The notes beneath the pieces were generated by a model. The model was not told where the DNA came from and did no database searches. It worked only from the letters and a program-made list of their open reading frames with translations. DNA of 64,000 nucleotides from JAHELQ01 sp965603365 (GTDB taxonomy: Bacteria; Acidobacteriota; Aminicenantia; UBA2199). Where the stretch lies: contig CBFDCR010000005.1 in NCBI GenBank assembly GCA_965603365.1, forward strand, positions 57,577 to 121,576. Direction: 5' to 3'. Within the stretch, counting starts at the first letter, position 1, and each line of letters starts with the position of its first letter. Below are positions 45,138 to 54,645 of this stretch, piece after piece. Made by a program: the position numbers and the translations under genes.

Positions 45138-45169
45138 TCGCTGATCACTCTTAGCTGAGAAAATCAAAG

Positions 45170-45225
45170 AACGGCCGTGCCCAATAGGGGGAATGGAAAA
45201 ACCCCAGGGGACGGCCGTTTTTTTT
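45170..45225 (+). terminator. Rho-independent terminator
   Basis: Arms AACGGCCGTGCCC and GGGGACGGCCGTT pair over about 12 bp, with a further inner CCCC/GGGG possibility, followed by TTTTTTT. It closes the GG-peptide transcript. Confidence 0.88.
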
Positions 45226-45331
45226 AATCGAGTTTTCCCGGCCAACCAAATTTAACTGAACAAAATATTGGGGTTGAAATTTAATGCCATTTTCTTTATT
45301 ATTGCATTGTCAGGGAAAATAAAGTGTAGAA

Positions 45332-48112
45332 ATGGCAAAACAGGTAAATCCCGGCTTATTTGGGCAATTATTGGCTGTGATTGTGATTGCTCACTTATTT
45401 TGTTATCCTGGCTGGGCATTGGATCCCGACAAACCGGTGGATCAATACCTGATAGACCAATGGGGGATGTTGGACGGCCTTCCCTCCGATACCGTCCTCT
45501 CCATTGCCCAGACAGCGGATGGTTATTTATGGATCGGTACGTCCAGGGGCCTGGTCCGCTTTGACGGCCTGAAATTTGTCAGCCTTCCTGTTGCCGAAAA
45601 GGAGGAGATTCACTCCCGGGAAATCAGAAATTTATGTGTAGACCGGCAAGGGGATCTGTGGATCGGCAGCGCCGGGGGATTAACCGTTTACCGCAGCCAG
45701 AAGGGCCGGTTCAAGCTCTTTACCCGCAGCCACGGCATCACCGGCGGCGGTATTCGCCACCTTAAAGAGGATATGAGAGGCAATCTCTGGATCAGTTTTA
45801 CCTCAAGCTTTGTAAACCGGTTCACCGACGGAGAGTTTACCGCCTTTAATGCCTCTCACGGCCTGCTGGGCAAAAAGGTCAACGCCATCGTCGAGGACGG
45901 TAAGGGCAATTTACTGTTTGGCAGCCGCGAAAACGGGATATTTACCTACAGGGAGGGAAAATTTTTCCAATACCCCGTGCCGGGTCTGGACAACATTCTC
46001 ATTATTACCATGATTGAAGATCGAAGCGGAGCGCTGTGGCTCGGCACCAATAACGGTCTGTTCAGAGTAAACGGCGCAGCCGGTAAAGAGGTCAGGAGGT
46101 TTACCGTCAGGGATGGCCTGTCCGATGACTATATTTCCAGTATTAGCGAAGATAGTGAAAAAAATCTCTGGGTAGGAACAATAAAAGGCTTAAACCGCCT
46201 GGCGAAAAAACAGGACGGCACCGTCGGTTTTGAGAGTTTGCTCCACCCCTTTATCATTAACTATCTTTTTGAAGGTAGAGAAAAGAGTCTGTGGATCGGC
46301 ACCAACGACTCAGGTCTCAAACGGTTAAAGGATGGTACATTCACAGCCTGTGCACCGCTGGCAGCACACCCCGAGGAGATTGCCCTCTGCCTGTTTGAAG
46401 ATCGGCAGGGGGATACCTGGATCGGCACCGTCGGCGGAAAATTATTCCGCTGCCGGGGCCGCCACCTGATCGACTCCGTGGAGATCCCGGAACTCAAAGG
46501 CACAGGTGTCACCGCCATCGCCGACGATGCCGCAGGGAACCTCTGGCTGGGCACCACCGGCAAAGGGGTATTTCAGAAGCAGAACAATCGATTTGTCCGT
46601 TTCACCAGCCGGCAAGGGCTGGCGGACAACCTGGTCACATCGATCTTTCGGGACAGCCGCGGCAACCTATGGTTCAGCACCTTCGACGGGGTGAGCGTAC
46701 TCCGTAATCGTGACGGTATTATCGAATCGTTCAAATCCCGGCACGGCCTAAGGGGTAAGGTGGTTCACAATGTTTATGAAGATAAGGCCCGGAATATCTG
46801 GATTGCCGCGGACAGGGGCGTCACTATTCTCAAAGATGGCAAAGTGGTGAAACAAAATATAGATCATTACCTGCCGGATATTTCGGTGACCTGTATGTAT
46901 GAAGACCCCTCCGCCCCGGCCGCAGAGGGCCGGGTCTACTGGCTGGCCACCGACGGGGCCGGTCTGAAACGGTTAAATATAAGGGATGGCCCAGACGTCA
47001 ACCTCACCTCCTATACCACTGCCCAGGGCATGCCCAGCAACTTCATCTACCAGTTCCTGGAAGATTCACAGGGCAATTTCTGGCTCATGAGCGACAGCGG
47101 TATTCTCCGGGTCGGCAAGGGTGAACTAGATCGCCTGGCCGGCGGCGGTGTGGATAAGATTAACTGCACCTCCTTCGGCACAGCCGACGGCCTGAAAAGC
47201 CTCGAATTCTACAATATGTTTTCCAAAAATTCGGTCCTTAAAACCGGGAACGGCGAATTCTGGTTCATCACCAGGAAGGGAATCTCCATTGTGAACCCGG
47301 CGAAGATTCGCCTCAACAAGACGCCCCCGCCGGTGGTGCTGGAAGCGGTTTTCTTTAACGGCGCAAAGATCACCACCTACAAAGGTATAAAAGATGTAAG
47401 CTTCCATTTCACCGCCCCCACTTTCCTCTCCCCGGAGAAGACCAGATTCAAATACCGCCTGGAGGGAGTTGACCGGGAATGGATTTTCCTCTCCCCCGGT
47501 CAGGAACGGGTGGCCCATTACAAAGACCTGCCGGCCGGGACCTACACCTTCCGGGTGACCGCCGGCAGTGCCGAAGGGGTGTGGAATCAGACCGGGGATT
47601 CGGTGACTTTTAGCCTGAAATCTTATTATTATCAAACCTTGCTTTTTAAAATAGCTGTACTGCTTTTGCTTACCGCCCTGTTGACTGTTGTTTTATATAT
47701 CTACAAGAGACGACCCTTTGAAAAAATGGCAAAGTATAAAGGTTCTCCCCTGCATCCCGATTTTGCCCAGGCGTGTATCACCCGGCTTAACTACCTGATG
47801 GAAGTCGAGAAAGTCTACTGCGATGCCGATCTCTCCTTGCAATCATTGGCAGAGAAGATGTCGATCTCCCCGCACCTGCTCTCCCAGATACTGAATGAAA
47901 AGTTGAACCGCAATTTTGCCGACTTTATTAATTCCTGCCGCATCGAAGAGGCCAAGAAGATATTGCACAGCCCCCGGGGGGCACGGCGGAAAATAACGGC
48001 TGTGGCCGGCGAAGTGGGTTTTAATACGATGGTTGCTTTCTACAGGGCCTTTAAAAAGTACACCCAAATGACCCCCACCCAGTACAAAAAAGAAGCCAGG
48101 AATAAAAAGTAA
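45332..48112 (+). CDS. membrane-spanning one-component regulator: propeller sensor, Y_Y_Y domain, AraC HTH
   Basis: A 926-residue regulator. After an export signal (LLAVIVIAHLFCYPGWA), about 14 Reg_prop blades (W-I/L-G-T-x-x-G-L motifs such as GYLWIGTSRGLVRFDG) form two periplasmic propellers; a Y_Y_Y domain follows (TRFKYRLEGVDREW, YTFRVTAGSAEG); a membrane helix LLFKIAVLLLLTALLTVVLYI at about 770-790; then a cytosolic AraC HTH (SLAEKMSISPHLLSQILNEK, AGEVGFNTMVAFYRAFKKYT). It resembles hybrid two-component SusR-like sensors but without kinase and receiver, so signal passes directly to DNA. It precedes the eCIS operon and might control it. Confidence 0.9.
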   Translation: MAKQVNPGLFGQLLAVIVIAHLFCYPGWALDPDKPVDQYLIDQWGMLDGLPSDTVLSIAQTADGYLWIGTSRGLVRFDGLKFVSLPVAEKEEIHSREIRNLCVDRQGDLWIGSAGGLTVYRSQKGRFKLFTRSHGITGGGIRHLKEDMRGNLWISFTSSFVNRFTDGEFTAFNASHGLLGKKVNAIVEDGKGNLLFGSRENGIFTYREGKFFQYPVPGLDNILIITMIEDRSGALWLGTNNGLFRVNGAAGKEVRRFTVRDGLSDDYISSISEDSEKNLWVGTIKGLNRLAKKQDGTVGFESLLHPFIINYLFEGREKSLWIGTNDSGLKRLKDGTFTACAPLAAHPEEIALCLFEDRQGDTWIGTVGGKLFRCRGRHLIDSVEIPELKGTGVTAIADDAAGNLWLGTTGKGVFQKQNNRFVRFTSRQGLADNLVTSIFRDSRGNLWFSTFDGVSVLRNRDGIIESFKSRHGLRGKVVHNVYEDKARNIWIAADRGVTILKDGKVVKQNIDHYLPDISVTCMYEDPSAPAAEGRVYWLATDGAGLKRLNIRDGPDVNLTSYTTAQGMPSNFIYQFLEDSQGNFWLMSDSGILRVGKGELDRLAGGGVDKINCTSFGTADGLKSLEFYNMFSKNSVLKTGNGEFWFITRKGISIVNPAKIRLNKTPPPVVLEAVFFNGAKITTYKGIKDVSFHFTAPTFLSPEKTRFKYRLEGVDREWIFLSPGQERVAHYKDLPAGTYTFRVTAGSAEGVWNQTGDSVTFSLKSYYYQTLLFKIAVLLLLTALLTVVLYIYKRRPFEKMAKYKGSPLHPDFAQACITRLNYLMEVEKVYCDADLSLQSLAEKMSISPHLLSQILNEKLNRNFADFINSCRIEEAKKILHSPRGARRKITAVAGEVGFNTMVAFYRAFKKYTQMTPTQYKKEARNKK

Positions 48113-48115
48113 ATA

Positions 48116-48135
48116 TTAATATTTATAAATATTAA
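48116..48135. promoter_or_regulatory. perfect 20-bp AT palindrome
   Basis: TTAATATTTA followed by its exact complement. It lies 4 bases after the AraC-type regulator stop and about 200 bp upstream of the eCIS operon; a related AATATTAAC half recurs near 48192. Candidate operator. Confidence 0.45.
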
Positions 48136-48332
48136 CATCTCGAAACCCCCTCCAATCAAGCATCTAAAGAAAAAAGTATAAATAATTATCAATATTAACC
48201 AAAAATCGAGGAATTGCGTTATTTTAAGGGTCGAGGCTTACTCAGGGCGTGATAAGGTTTTTTGCCTGACGGAAAAGAAGGGACAAACCCTCAATGGCGG
48301 GAGCTTACCCCTGAGGGGAAAGAAGGATTTAG

Positions 48333-50594
48333 ATGACAGTTTCCCGGTTTTATCAAAACGGCAGGGAGCATCTCAATGATGAATTGTTAAAGCTGGATGC
48401 TCTTCTTCAGTTGCAGATATTGAAGCACAGAGAGGGGTCTGGCGGTCTCTATATTTCAGATGCTGAAATCGACAGGATTACCGGAAAGGAAAATTCCCCG
48501 GACACCGGCAGGATAAAGGCTTTATCGGAGCGCCTAAAAGGAGTTCGGGAGATGATGACAAAGAAAATAGAAAACAGCCTGAAAGCCGGTATTGATCTTC
48601 CTCTTCTTCGTTTGGCATCCATGTTTCGGCTCAGTTCAATCGAGTTGGATATTATACTTCTTTGCTTAGCCCCGGAACTGGACTTGAAATATGAGAAACT
48701 CTATGCCTATCTGCAGGACGACGTCACCAAAAAGTCTCCCTCGGTTAATTTTATCCTGGGCCTGCTGTGTCATGACCTGGATGAGCGAACCGCTGCCCGT
48801 GTATGCTTCATGGATGATTCCCCGTTATTCAAGTATGGTCTGGTGACCTTTATCGATGATGTAGCCGATGTTGGCGGCGGTCAGAACCAGCCGGGATCTT
48901 TACTATCCAGGTGTTTGAAGCTGGATGACCGCATCACCAATTTTTTGCTCGGGTTCAATGGCCTGGATTCGCGACTCTCTTCCTTTGCCAGAATAATTCG
49001 TCCCCAAAGGAAATGGGAATCATTGATAATGGAACCCCAACTCAAGGAACAATTCAGCCGCTTAGCCAGAAATTGTTTACAAAAGAGCAGCGAGACAGGC
49101 CAAAGGCTTATTTTCTATCTAAAGGGGCCATACGGGGTAGGCAAGAGATCCTCAGCAGAAGTTTTTTGCTGCCAACTGCAAATCCCATTGATCCTGGTGG
49201 ATACCGGGAATTTATTGGTACAAAATAAGAACAGCGAAACCGATCTGCAAAAGGCGGTCACACGCCTTTTCCGGGAAATCCTCTTTCAAGCGGCCGCCAT
49301 CTATTTCGAGGGGTTTGATCGACTAATTGCCGGCGGCAGTGAATGCAGCCGCCAGGAAGTAGAACAACTGACTACCTGGGAAAAGCGGATTATTGAGGCA
49401 GTAAAAGAGTTTGCCTTCATTACATTTTTTGCCGGGGAGAATGAGTGGTACTCTCCGGCAGGATTTGAGGATCAAACATTTATAAAAATTGACCTGCCGG
49501 TGCCGCCATATCCGCTGCGAAAACGTTTGTGGAGACAGTGTTTGAATGGCCGAGTTCCTTATGCTCCGGGAATCGACATCGAGGCGATTGCCAACAAATT
49601 TAACTTTACTGCCGGTCAAATCCGGGATGCGTTGGCAGAGGCCAGGAATCGGGCGGTAATGAGAGGCAGCAATGGCAATGATAATGGCGCCATTACCATG
49701 GACGATTTGTACCAGAGCTGTCACTGCCAATCCAATCAAAAACTGTCGAAAATGGCTCAAAAAATCAAGCCCAGGTATACCTGGACCGATATCGTGCTGC
49801 CCCTGGATAAGCTCCAGCAGTTGGCAGAGATTTGCAATCATGTCAGGTATCGACAAATCGTCTACTCAGAATGGGGATTCGGCGCAAAATTTCCCCTGGG
49901 CAAAGGGCTGAACATCTTATTTTCAGGACCTTCCGGAACCGGCAAAACCATGGGCGCGGAAATAATTGCCGGCAGCCTGGGGCTGGAACTGTATAAATTG
50001 GATCTTTCCAATGTGGTGAGTAAATATATCGGTGAAACCGAGAAGAATCTGAATCGAATATTTAAGGAAGCCGAAACCGCCAATTGTATTCTTTTTTTTG
50101 ATGAAGCGGATGCCCTGTTTGGCAAACGGTCCGAGGTAAAGGATGCCCATGACCGGTATGCCAATATTGAGATCAATTACCTGCTGCAAAAGATGGAGGA
50201 ACATGAGGGGGTTGTGATCCTGGCCACCAATTTTTTAAAAAATATCGATGAGGCGTTTAAACGAAGGATCCACTTCTCCATTGATTTTCCTTTCCCCGAT
50301 GAAATATATCGGCTCAAAATGTGGCAAAATATTTTCCCCCCGGAGATGCCCAGGAGCGAAGATATAGATTTTGAATTCCTGGCCAAAAAGTTCAACTTGT
50401 CCGGTGGGAATATTAAGAATATTGCCGTGAACGCCGCATTCCTGGCAGCAGAAAAATCACGACAGGTAGATATGTCGCATGCCATCCAGGCCACCAGACG
50501 GGAGCTGCAAAAAATGGGCAGACACTGTTCCCCCTCTGATTTCGGTAAGTATTATGATTTTATTGTTTCCAGGGAAGGAGACGAAATTGAGTGA
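48333..50594 (+). CDS. eCIS AAA+ ATPase (Afp15/Pvc15-like)
   Basis: A 753-residue protein. The N-terminal helical region and a degenerate first ATPase module (KGPYGVGKRSSAEV near 270) are followed by a full AAA+ module: FSGPSGTGKTMGAEIIAG near 530, LFFDEADALFGKRSEVKDAH, VVILATNFLKNIDEAFKRRI with arginine finger. Proteins of this type are conserved in extracellular contractile injection systems and contractile-tail operons; they are thought to aid assembly or disassembly of the particle. First gene of the cluster; its stop overlaps the next start. Confidence 0.88.
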   Translation: MTVSRFYQNGREHLNDELLKLDALLQLQILKHREGSGGLYISDAEIDRITGKENSPDTGRIKALSERLKGVREMMTKKIENSLKAGIDLPLLRLASMFRLSSIELDIILLCLAPELDLKYEKLYAYLQDDVTKKSPSVNFILGLLCHDLDERTAARVCFMDDSPLFKYGLVTFIDDVADVGGGQNQPGSLLSRCLKLDDRITNFLLGFNGLDSRLSSFARIIRPQRKWESLIMEPQLKEQFSRLARNCLQKSSETGQRLIFYLKGPYGVGKRSSAEVFCCQLQIPLILVDTGNLLVQNKNSETDLQKAVTRLFREILFQAAAIYFEGFDRLIAGGSECSRQEVEQLTTWEKRIIEAVKEFAFITFFAGENEWYSPAGFEDQTFIKIDLPVPPYPLRKRLWRQCLNGRVPYAPGIDIEAIANKFNFTAGQIRDALAEARNRAVMRGSNGNDNGAITMDDLYQSCHCQSNQKLSKMAQKIKPRYTWTDIVLPLDKLQQLAEICNHVRYRQIVYSEWGFGAKFPLGKGLNILFSGPSGTGKTMGAEIIAGSLGLELYKLDLSNVVSKYIGETEKNLNRIFKEAETANCILFFDEADALFGKRSEVKDAHDRYANIEINYLLQKMEEHEGVVILATNFLKNIDEAFKRRIHFSIDFPFPDEIYRLKMWQNIFPPEMPRSEDIDFEFLAKKFNLSGGNIKNIAVNAAFLAAEKSRQVDMSHAIQATRRELQKMGRHCSPSDFGKYYDFIVSREGDEIE

Positions 50595-51186
50595 TTACAG
50601 CGCAATTGCCGATATCGGCGAAACCTTAAAAAAATTGTTGTGGGAGAATTTTGCCGGGGATCTTACTATTACGGAGATCGTCGGTTCGGAGGCTCAAATT
50701 ACCTTGCTTTCGCCGGACGAGATGGATGAAGGAAGCTCCAAAATATCGCTTTTTTTATACCAGATTACCGAAAACAGTCATATGAAAAACCAGGAAATGA
50801 TGGCTGTTAATAACGGAACCCTCCAATATCCGCCTCTGACAGTGGACTTTCTTTTCCTGGTAACCTGCCACACCGATGACCGGAGCACGGATCATCTTTT
50901 GATGGGTAAGATCATGCAAATTTTTCACGACCAGGCGGTATTGAAAGGTTCAACCCTTAAAGGTAACCTGGCTGGCAGCCAGGAAGAGTTCCGTCTCGTA
51001 TTTTATACGCTGCCCTTTGAAGAGACCATCAATTTGTGGCAGAGCTTCCGGGAAAAATCCTACAGACTCTCGGTCTGCTACCGGGTTACACCTGTACAAA
51101 TTGATTCCACCCGTCAAAAAGAGATGGCCAGGGTTTCAGATATTGATGGTACGTATCATCCGCAGCCCCTGCCCCCGGAGGATTGA
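50587..51186 (+). CDS. Pvc16-like (DUF4255) eCIS protein
   Basis: About 199 residues. The start is TTG at 50587 (LSDYSAIADIGETLKKLL) with GAAGGAG upstream; it overlaps the ATPase stop by 8 nt. KISLFLYQITENSHMKNQEM, PLTVDFLFLVTCHTDD and YRVTPVQIDST are typical of the DUF4255/Pvc16 N-terminal family, which caps the tail tube or sheath terminus in contractile particles. Confidence 0.85.
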   Translation: MSDYSAIADIGETLKKLLWENFAGDLTITEIVGSEAQITLLSPDEMDEGSSKISLFLYQITENSHMKNQEMMAVNNGTLQYPPLTVDFLFLVTCHTDDRSTDHLLMGKIMQIFHDQAVLKGSTLKGNLAGSQEEFRLVFYTLPFEETINLWQSFREKSYRLSVCYRVTPVQIDSTRQKEMARVSDIDGTYHPQPLPPED

Positions 51187-51188
51187 CG

Positions 51189-51824
51189 ATGCCCTTAAAA
51201 AAATATACGGCTCCGGTGGATTTGAGGGTCGCCAAAGGCCTTCGATTGGTGGTGTCATTAATAGATAATTTTAGCGGCAAGCGGCCTGTGGGGAATATCA
51301 GGATGCTATTGAAGGATCAACATACTAAAATGGCCCAAAATCCCAGCGGCTATTATCTTTTTTTTAAGGTTCCCGGTGACGGGGTACACATCCGGATCCA
51401 ATCAGACTACTATTTTGCCGTGGAGAGGGAGATAAAGATTCCCGAACTCGATCCCGGGCAACCGGTTGAAACCATACGATTACAGCCAAAGCCCTGTTAT
51501 CCCTTTCCCTCCCGTACGACGTTGATCCGGGGAATCGTAAAAGATTCACAGGGGAATTTGCTGCCCGGGGCCATTGTAAGTATAGAAGGGGCAACCATTA
51601 AAACGTTAACCACCGCCAAAGGAGAATTTGTCTGCTATTATACCGGATTGGGGGAGGAGGATGTTGTCGTTAAAAATGGGAAACGATATCTTATAGGCGG
51701 AGTAGAAGGAGCCATCCCTCTGCGGGTGAGTTACAATTCACTGAGTGGGGGGGTGGATTTAACAGATGTGGCCGAAGGTGAGGTGACAGTGCTAAAGTCA
51801 CCGATCATTTTAAATAAAAAGTAA
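51189..51824 (+). CDS. beta-sandwich protein of the eCIS operon
   Basis: About 211 residues. The first 90 residues (VDLRVAKGLRLVVSLIDNFS, GYYLFFKVPGDGVHIRI) and a second carboxypeptidase-regulatory-like segment (LIRGIVKDSQGNLLPGAIVS, GEFVCYYTGLGEEDV) suggest two Ig/CarboxypepD_reg-type beta-sandwiches. ATG follows GAGGATTGACG at the previous stop. Position between Pvc16 and sheath suggests a capping or structural accessory; not assigned in canonical PVC/AFP. Confidence 0.65.
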   Translation: MPLKKYTAPVDLRVAKGLRLVVSLIDNFSGKRPVGNIRMLLKDQHTKMAQNPSGYYLFFKVPGDGVHIRIQSDYYFAVEREIKIPELDPGQPVETIRLQPKPCYPFPSRTTLIRGIVKDSQGNLLPGAIVSIEGATIKTLTTAKGEFVCYYTGLGEEDVVVKNGKRYLIGGVEGAIPLRVSYNSLSGGVDLTDVAEGEVTVLKSPIILNKK

Positions 51825-51850
51825 AAAAAAATAAAAAATGGGAGGTAAAA

Positions 51851-52621
51851 ATGGCCGTAAATCCAGAAACAAAATTAGACGATTTAAGGGCTAAATTGCA
51901 GGCAAGGGACAAAGAAGTCGGTAAACTCGTCAAGGCAAAAGAATCTTTGAGAACTGAAGTCGCTGCTCTGGAAAAAGTCGTCCGTGAAATCAACCAGTTC
52001 TCAAATTCTTACAGTCAGGCTTTACAGAGTTATGAAAAAAGTATCGAGGACATGGAAAATTACTCTCAGACACACGGGCCCGAGATCGAAGCGGCAGTGG
52101 GTGATAAAAAGGAGGCTGTCAACACCAAAATAGAGGAGGTGGATTCCCGGGTCAAGAAAATGAAAAAAGAGCAGCAGACACTGGAAGAAAAAATCGAAAA
52201 GTATAAAAGTGACTATGAAGCAGCCAAACAGGATTATTTATCAAAGCAAAAGGAGTTTAATTCATTAAAAACGCTGCGGAAGACGATTGAGGATAAACTG
52301 AACGATATGAAAACATTGCGAGCATCTATTGAGAGAGGAGAGAGAGAGGGGGAAGAGACCGACACTGCCCATATGTATTTTCTAACGGCGGAGCTCGATC
52401 AACTGTTTACCGCCGTCAAAGCCGAAATAAAACCGGCGGAAGAGTATAAGGCACTGTTGATTAAGACGTGGCAAGAGGTGGATTCTGCCGAGACTGCGGT
52501 AAAAAAGAGGGAAGAACAGATGAGAGAGGCAGAGGAAAAGTATGAAATGAAAAAGAGGGAACTGGAATTGGTGCTCCAGGACCGCCGGAAAACGATTTTG
52601 ACAGAATTAGCAAACATTTAA
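51851..52621 (+). CDS. coiled-coil protein in the eCIS operon
   Basis: A 256-residue, strongly helical protein (LDDLRAKLQARDKEVGKLVK, VKKMKKEQQTLEEKIEKYKS, EEQMREAEEKYEMKKRELEL) with heptad-rich sequence nearly throughout and no signal or membrane segment. GGGAGG precedes the ATG. It sits directly before the sheath gene. I know no named eCIS homologue; possible chaperone, scaffold or short tape-measure-like rod, all inference. Confidence 0.6.
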   Translation: MAVNPETKLDDLRAKLQARDKEVGKLVKAKESLRTEVAALEKVVREINQFSNSYSQALQSYEKSIEDMENYSQTHGPEIEAAVGDKKEAVNTKIEEVDSRVKKMKKEQQTLEEKIEKYKSDYEAAKQDYLSKQKEFNSLKTLRKTIEDKLNDMKTLRASIERGEREGEETDTAHMYFLTAELDQLFTAVKAEIKPAEEYKALLIKTWQEVDSAETAVKKREEQMREAEEKYEMKKRELELVLQDRRKTILTELANI

Positions 52622-52643
52622 ACAAAATATAAGGAGGTAAAAA

Positions 52644-54179
52644 ATGCCTGAATATTTATCACCAGGGGTATATATCGAAGAGTTTGAGATAGGAGCTAAG
52701 CCTATTGAAGGTGTAGGAACAAGTACGTTGGGTTTCCTGGGTGAGACCGAGAGGGGGCCCACGGAGCCTCAACTGATTACCGGTTGGCTGAATTTCCAGA
52801 GGGTCTACGGCGGCCACTTTGAACAAGAAAATGTGAGCCCGTATCTGCCCTTTAATGTCGAGGGATTCTTTGCCAACGGAGGTTCCCGGTGCTATGTGGC
52901 ACGGGTGGTGGATCAGGGAGCGGCAAAAGCGAGTTTGAAACTGGACGGTATTACCTTGACCGTCACCGCCGTCGGGGAAGGTGCCTGGGGGAATCGGATC
53001 GGGATTAAGGTGGGTGTGGGAACATTTGATTCGGAAGATGAGCACCTTTTCCGGCTGACCGCTTATTACTGGAAGACCGGCACTGTGGATGCAGCGGCAG
53101 CGGATGACACAGCCCATATCATAGAAGATTTTGATGACCTTTCGGTGGACAGCTCTTCGGATAACTATTATGAAAACAAGGTTAACGGTATATCGAACCT
53201 GGTTGTGGTAACAAAGGAAGAAAATGATTCCGGGACAATGCCCACCGTCCAGGATATCACTGCTTTAACCGGGGGCGATGATGGGGCATTACCGGTTGAT
53301 GTCGATGATTATAAGCAAGGAGCGGGTACAATTGAGCCGGGAGGCAGGCAAGGGTTATTGGCTTTAAATGATGTCGATGAAGTGGCCATTTTGTACGCCC
53401 CGGATGCGACTGGTGTCACCGGTGGCTTGCCCGGTGCTTTGATTGGTGCCTGTGAAACGTTAAAGGACAGGTTTGCGATTATCGATGCCCCACGGGGAGT
53501 GAGTACAATGGATAATCTAAAACCCAGGGATACTTATCAACCTTCCATGTACGCTGCTTTTTACTACCCGTGGATAAAGGTGTATGATCCCTTGACCAAA
53601 CTCTACAAGACCGTACCGCCCGGTGGGTATGTTGCCGGTATCTATGCCCGCAGCGATATCGAACGGGGCGTTCACAAGGCACCCGCCAATGAGAAAGTGA
53701 GAGGCGTGAAAGACCTGGAGTTTCATATCGGCAAGGGCGAGCAGGATATCCTCAATCCAAGGGGTGTGAATTGTATCCGGGCTTTCTCCGGCCGGGGCAT
53801 ACGCGTATGGGGCGCCCGGACACTGTCCAGTAACACCTTATGGAAGTATATCAATGTGCGCCGTTTGTTTATCTTTATCGAAGAGTCGATCGAGAAGGGC
53901 ACCCAGTGGGTGGTATTTGAACCCAATGATCAAAAGCTGTGGGCCCGTGTGAAGCAGACCGTTACCCAGTTCCTGACCGGGGTCTGGAAGGGCGGCGCCT
54001 TGATGGGTAATACACCTGAAGAGGCGTTTTTTGTTAAATGTGACCGCTCCACCATGACCCAGGATGACATCGACAACGGCCGATTGATCATTATCATCGG
54101 TGTGGCCCCGGTAAAACCGGCAGAATTTGTGATCTTCCGCATCGCCCAGTGGCAGGGAGGATCCGCTGCTACAGAATAA
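52644..54179 (+). CDS. contractile tail sheath protein
   Basis: A 511-residue sheath subunit. N-terminal EYLSPGVYIEEFEIGAKPIE and GFLGETERGP, variable inserted domain, then the conserved end: GRGIRVWGARTLSS, YINVRRLFIFIEESIEKGTQ, WVVFEPNDQKLWARVK and GRLIIIIGVAPVKPAEFVIF. These define the phage/eCIS sheath family whose contraction drives the tube. A single sheath gene is seen, whereas AFP has three. AAGGAGG precedes the ATG. Confidence 0.95.
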   Translation: MPEYLSPGVYIEEFEIGAKPIEGVGTSTLGFLGETERGPTEPQLITGWLNFQRVYGGHFEQENVSPYLPFNVEGFFANGGSRCYVARVVDQGAAKASLKLDGITLTVTAVGEGAWGNRIGIKVGVGTFDSEDEHLFRLTAYYWKTGTVDAAAADDTAHIIEDFDDLSVDSSSDNYYENKVNGISNLVVVTKEENDSGTMPTVQDITALTGGDDGALPVDVDDYKQGAGTIEPGGRQGLLALNDVDEVAILYAPDATGVTGGLPGALIGACETLKDRFAIIDAPRGVSTMDNLKPRDTYQPSMYAAFYYPWIKVYDPLTKLYKTVPPGGYVAGIYARSDIERGVHKAPANEKVRGVKDLEFHIGKGEQDILNPRGVNCIRAFSGRGIRVWGARTLSSNTLWKYINVRRLFIFIEESIEKGTQWVVFEPNDQKLWARVKQTVTQFLTGVWKGGALMGNTPEEAFFVKCDRSTMTQDDIDNGRLIIIIGVAPVKPAEFVIFRIAQWQGGSAATE

Positions 54180-54198
54180 AGAATAAAGGAGAAAAAAA

Positions 54199-54636
54199 AT
54201 GGCTGATAGAAATGATCCGTACAGGAATAGTCGATTTTTATTGGAGATCGACGGCATTACCCAGGCCGGCTTCAGCGAGGCTACGATCCCCGATACCTCA
54301 CAGGAGCCCATCGAATACCGGGAAGGAAATGAGATCCCCACCGTAAGGAAAATCCCGGGACTCATCAAGTATGGGAATCTTACCTTAAAGTGGGGAATTA
54401 CCGATTCCCTGGAACTTTACGAGTGGCGTAAACTGGTGGAACAGGGAAAAATGAAGGATGCACGGCGCAATATCGCCGTCATCTTAATGGATGAGGAGGC
54501 AAGTCCCAAATCCCGGTGGGAATTTGGCCAGGCCTGGCCTACTAAGTATGATGCCCCTGATCTCAATGCCAAAGGCAACGATATTGCCATCGAAACACTG
54601 GAAATCGCCCACGAAGGAATGGTCCGGGTCAGTTAG
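54199..54636 (+). CDS. tail tube protein 1
   Basis: A 145-residue gp19-like tube protein: YRNSRFLLEIDGITQAGFSE, YREGNEIPTVRKIPG, LTLKWGITDSLELYEWRKL, WPTKYDAPDLNAKGNDIAIE and LEIAHEGM, the standard eCIS/T6-like inner tube sequence. It starts 20 nt after the sheath gene. Hexamers stack to make the rigid tube. Confidence 0.95.
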   Translation: MADRNDPYRNSRFLLEIDGITQAGFSEATIPDTSQEPIEYREGNEIPTVRKIPGLIKYGNLTLKWGITDSLELYEWRKLVEQGKMKDARRNIAVILMDEEASPKSRWEFGQAWPTKYDAPDLNAKGNDIAIETLEIAHEGMVRVS

Positions 54637-54645
54637 AGGTAAAAA

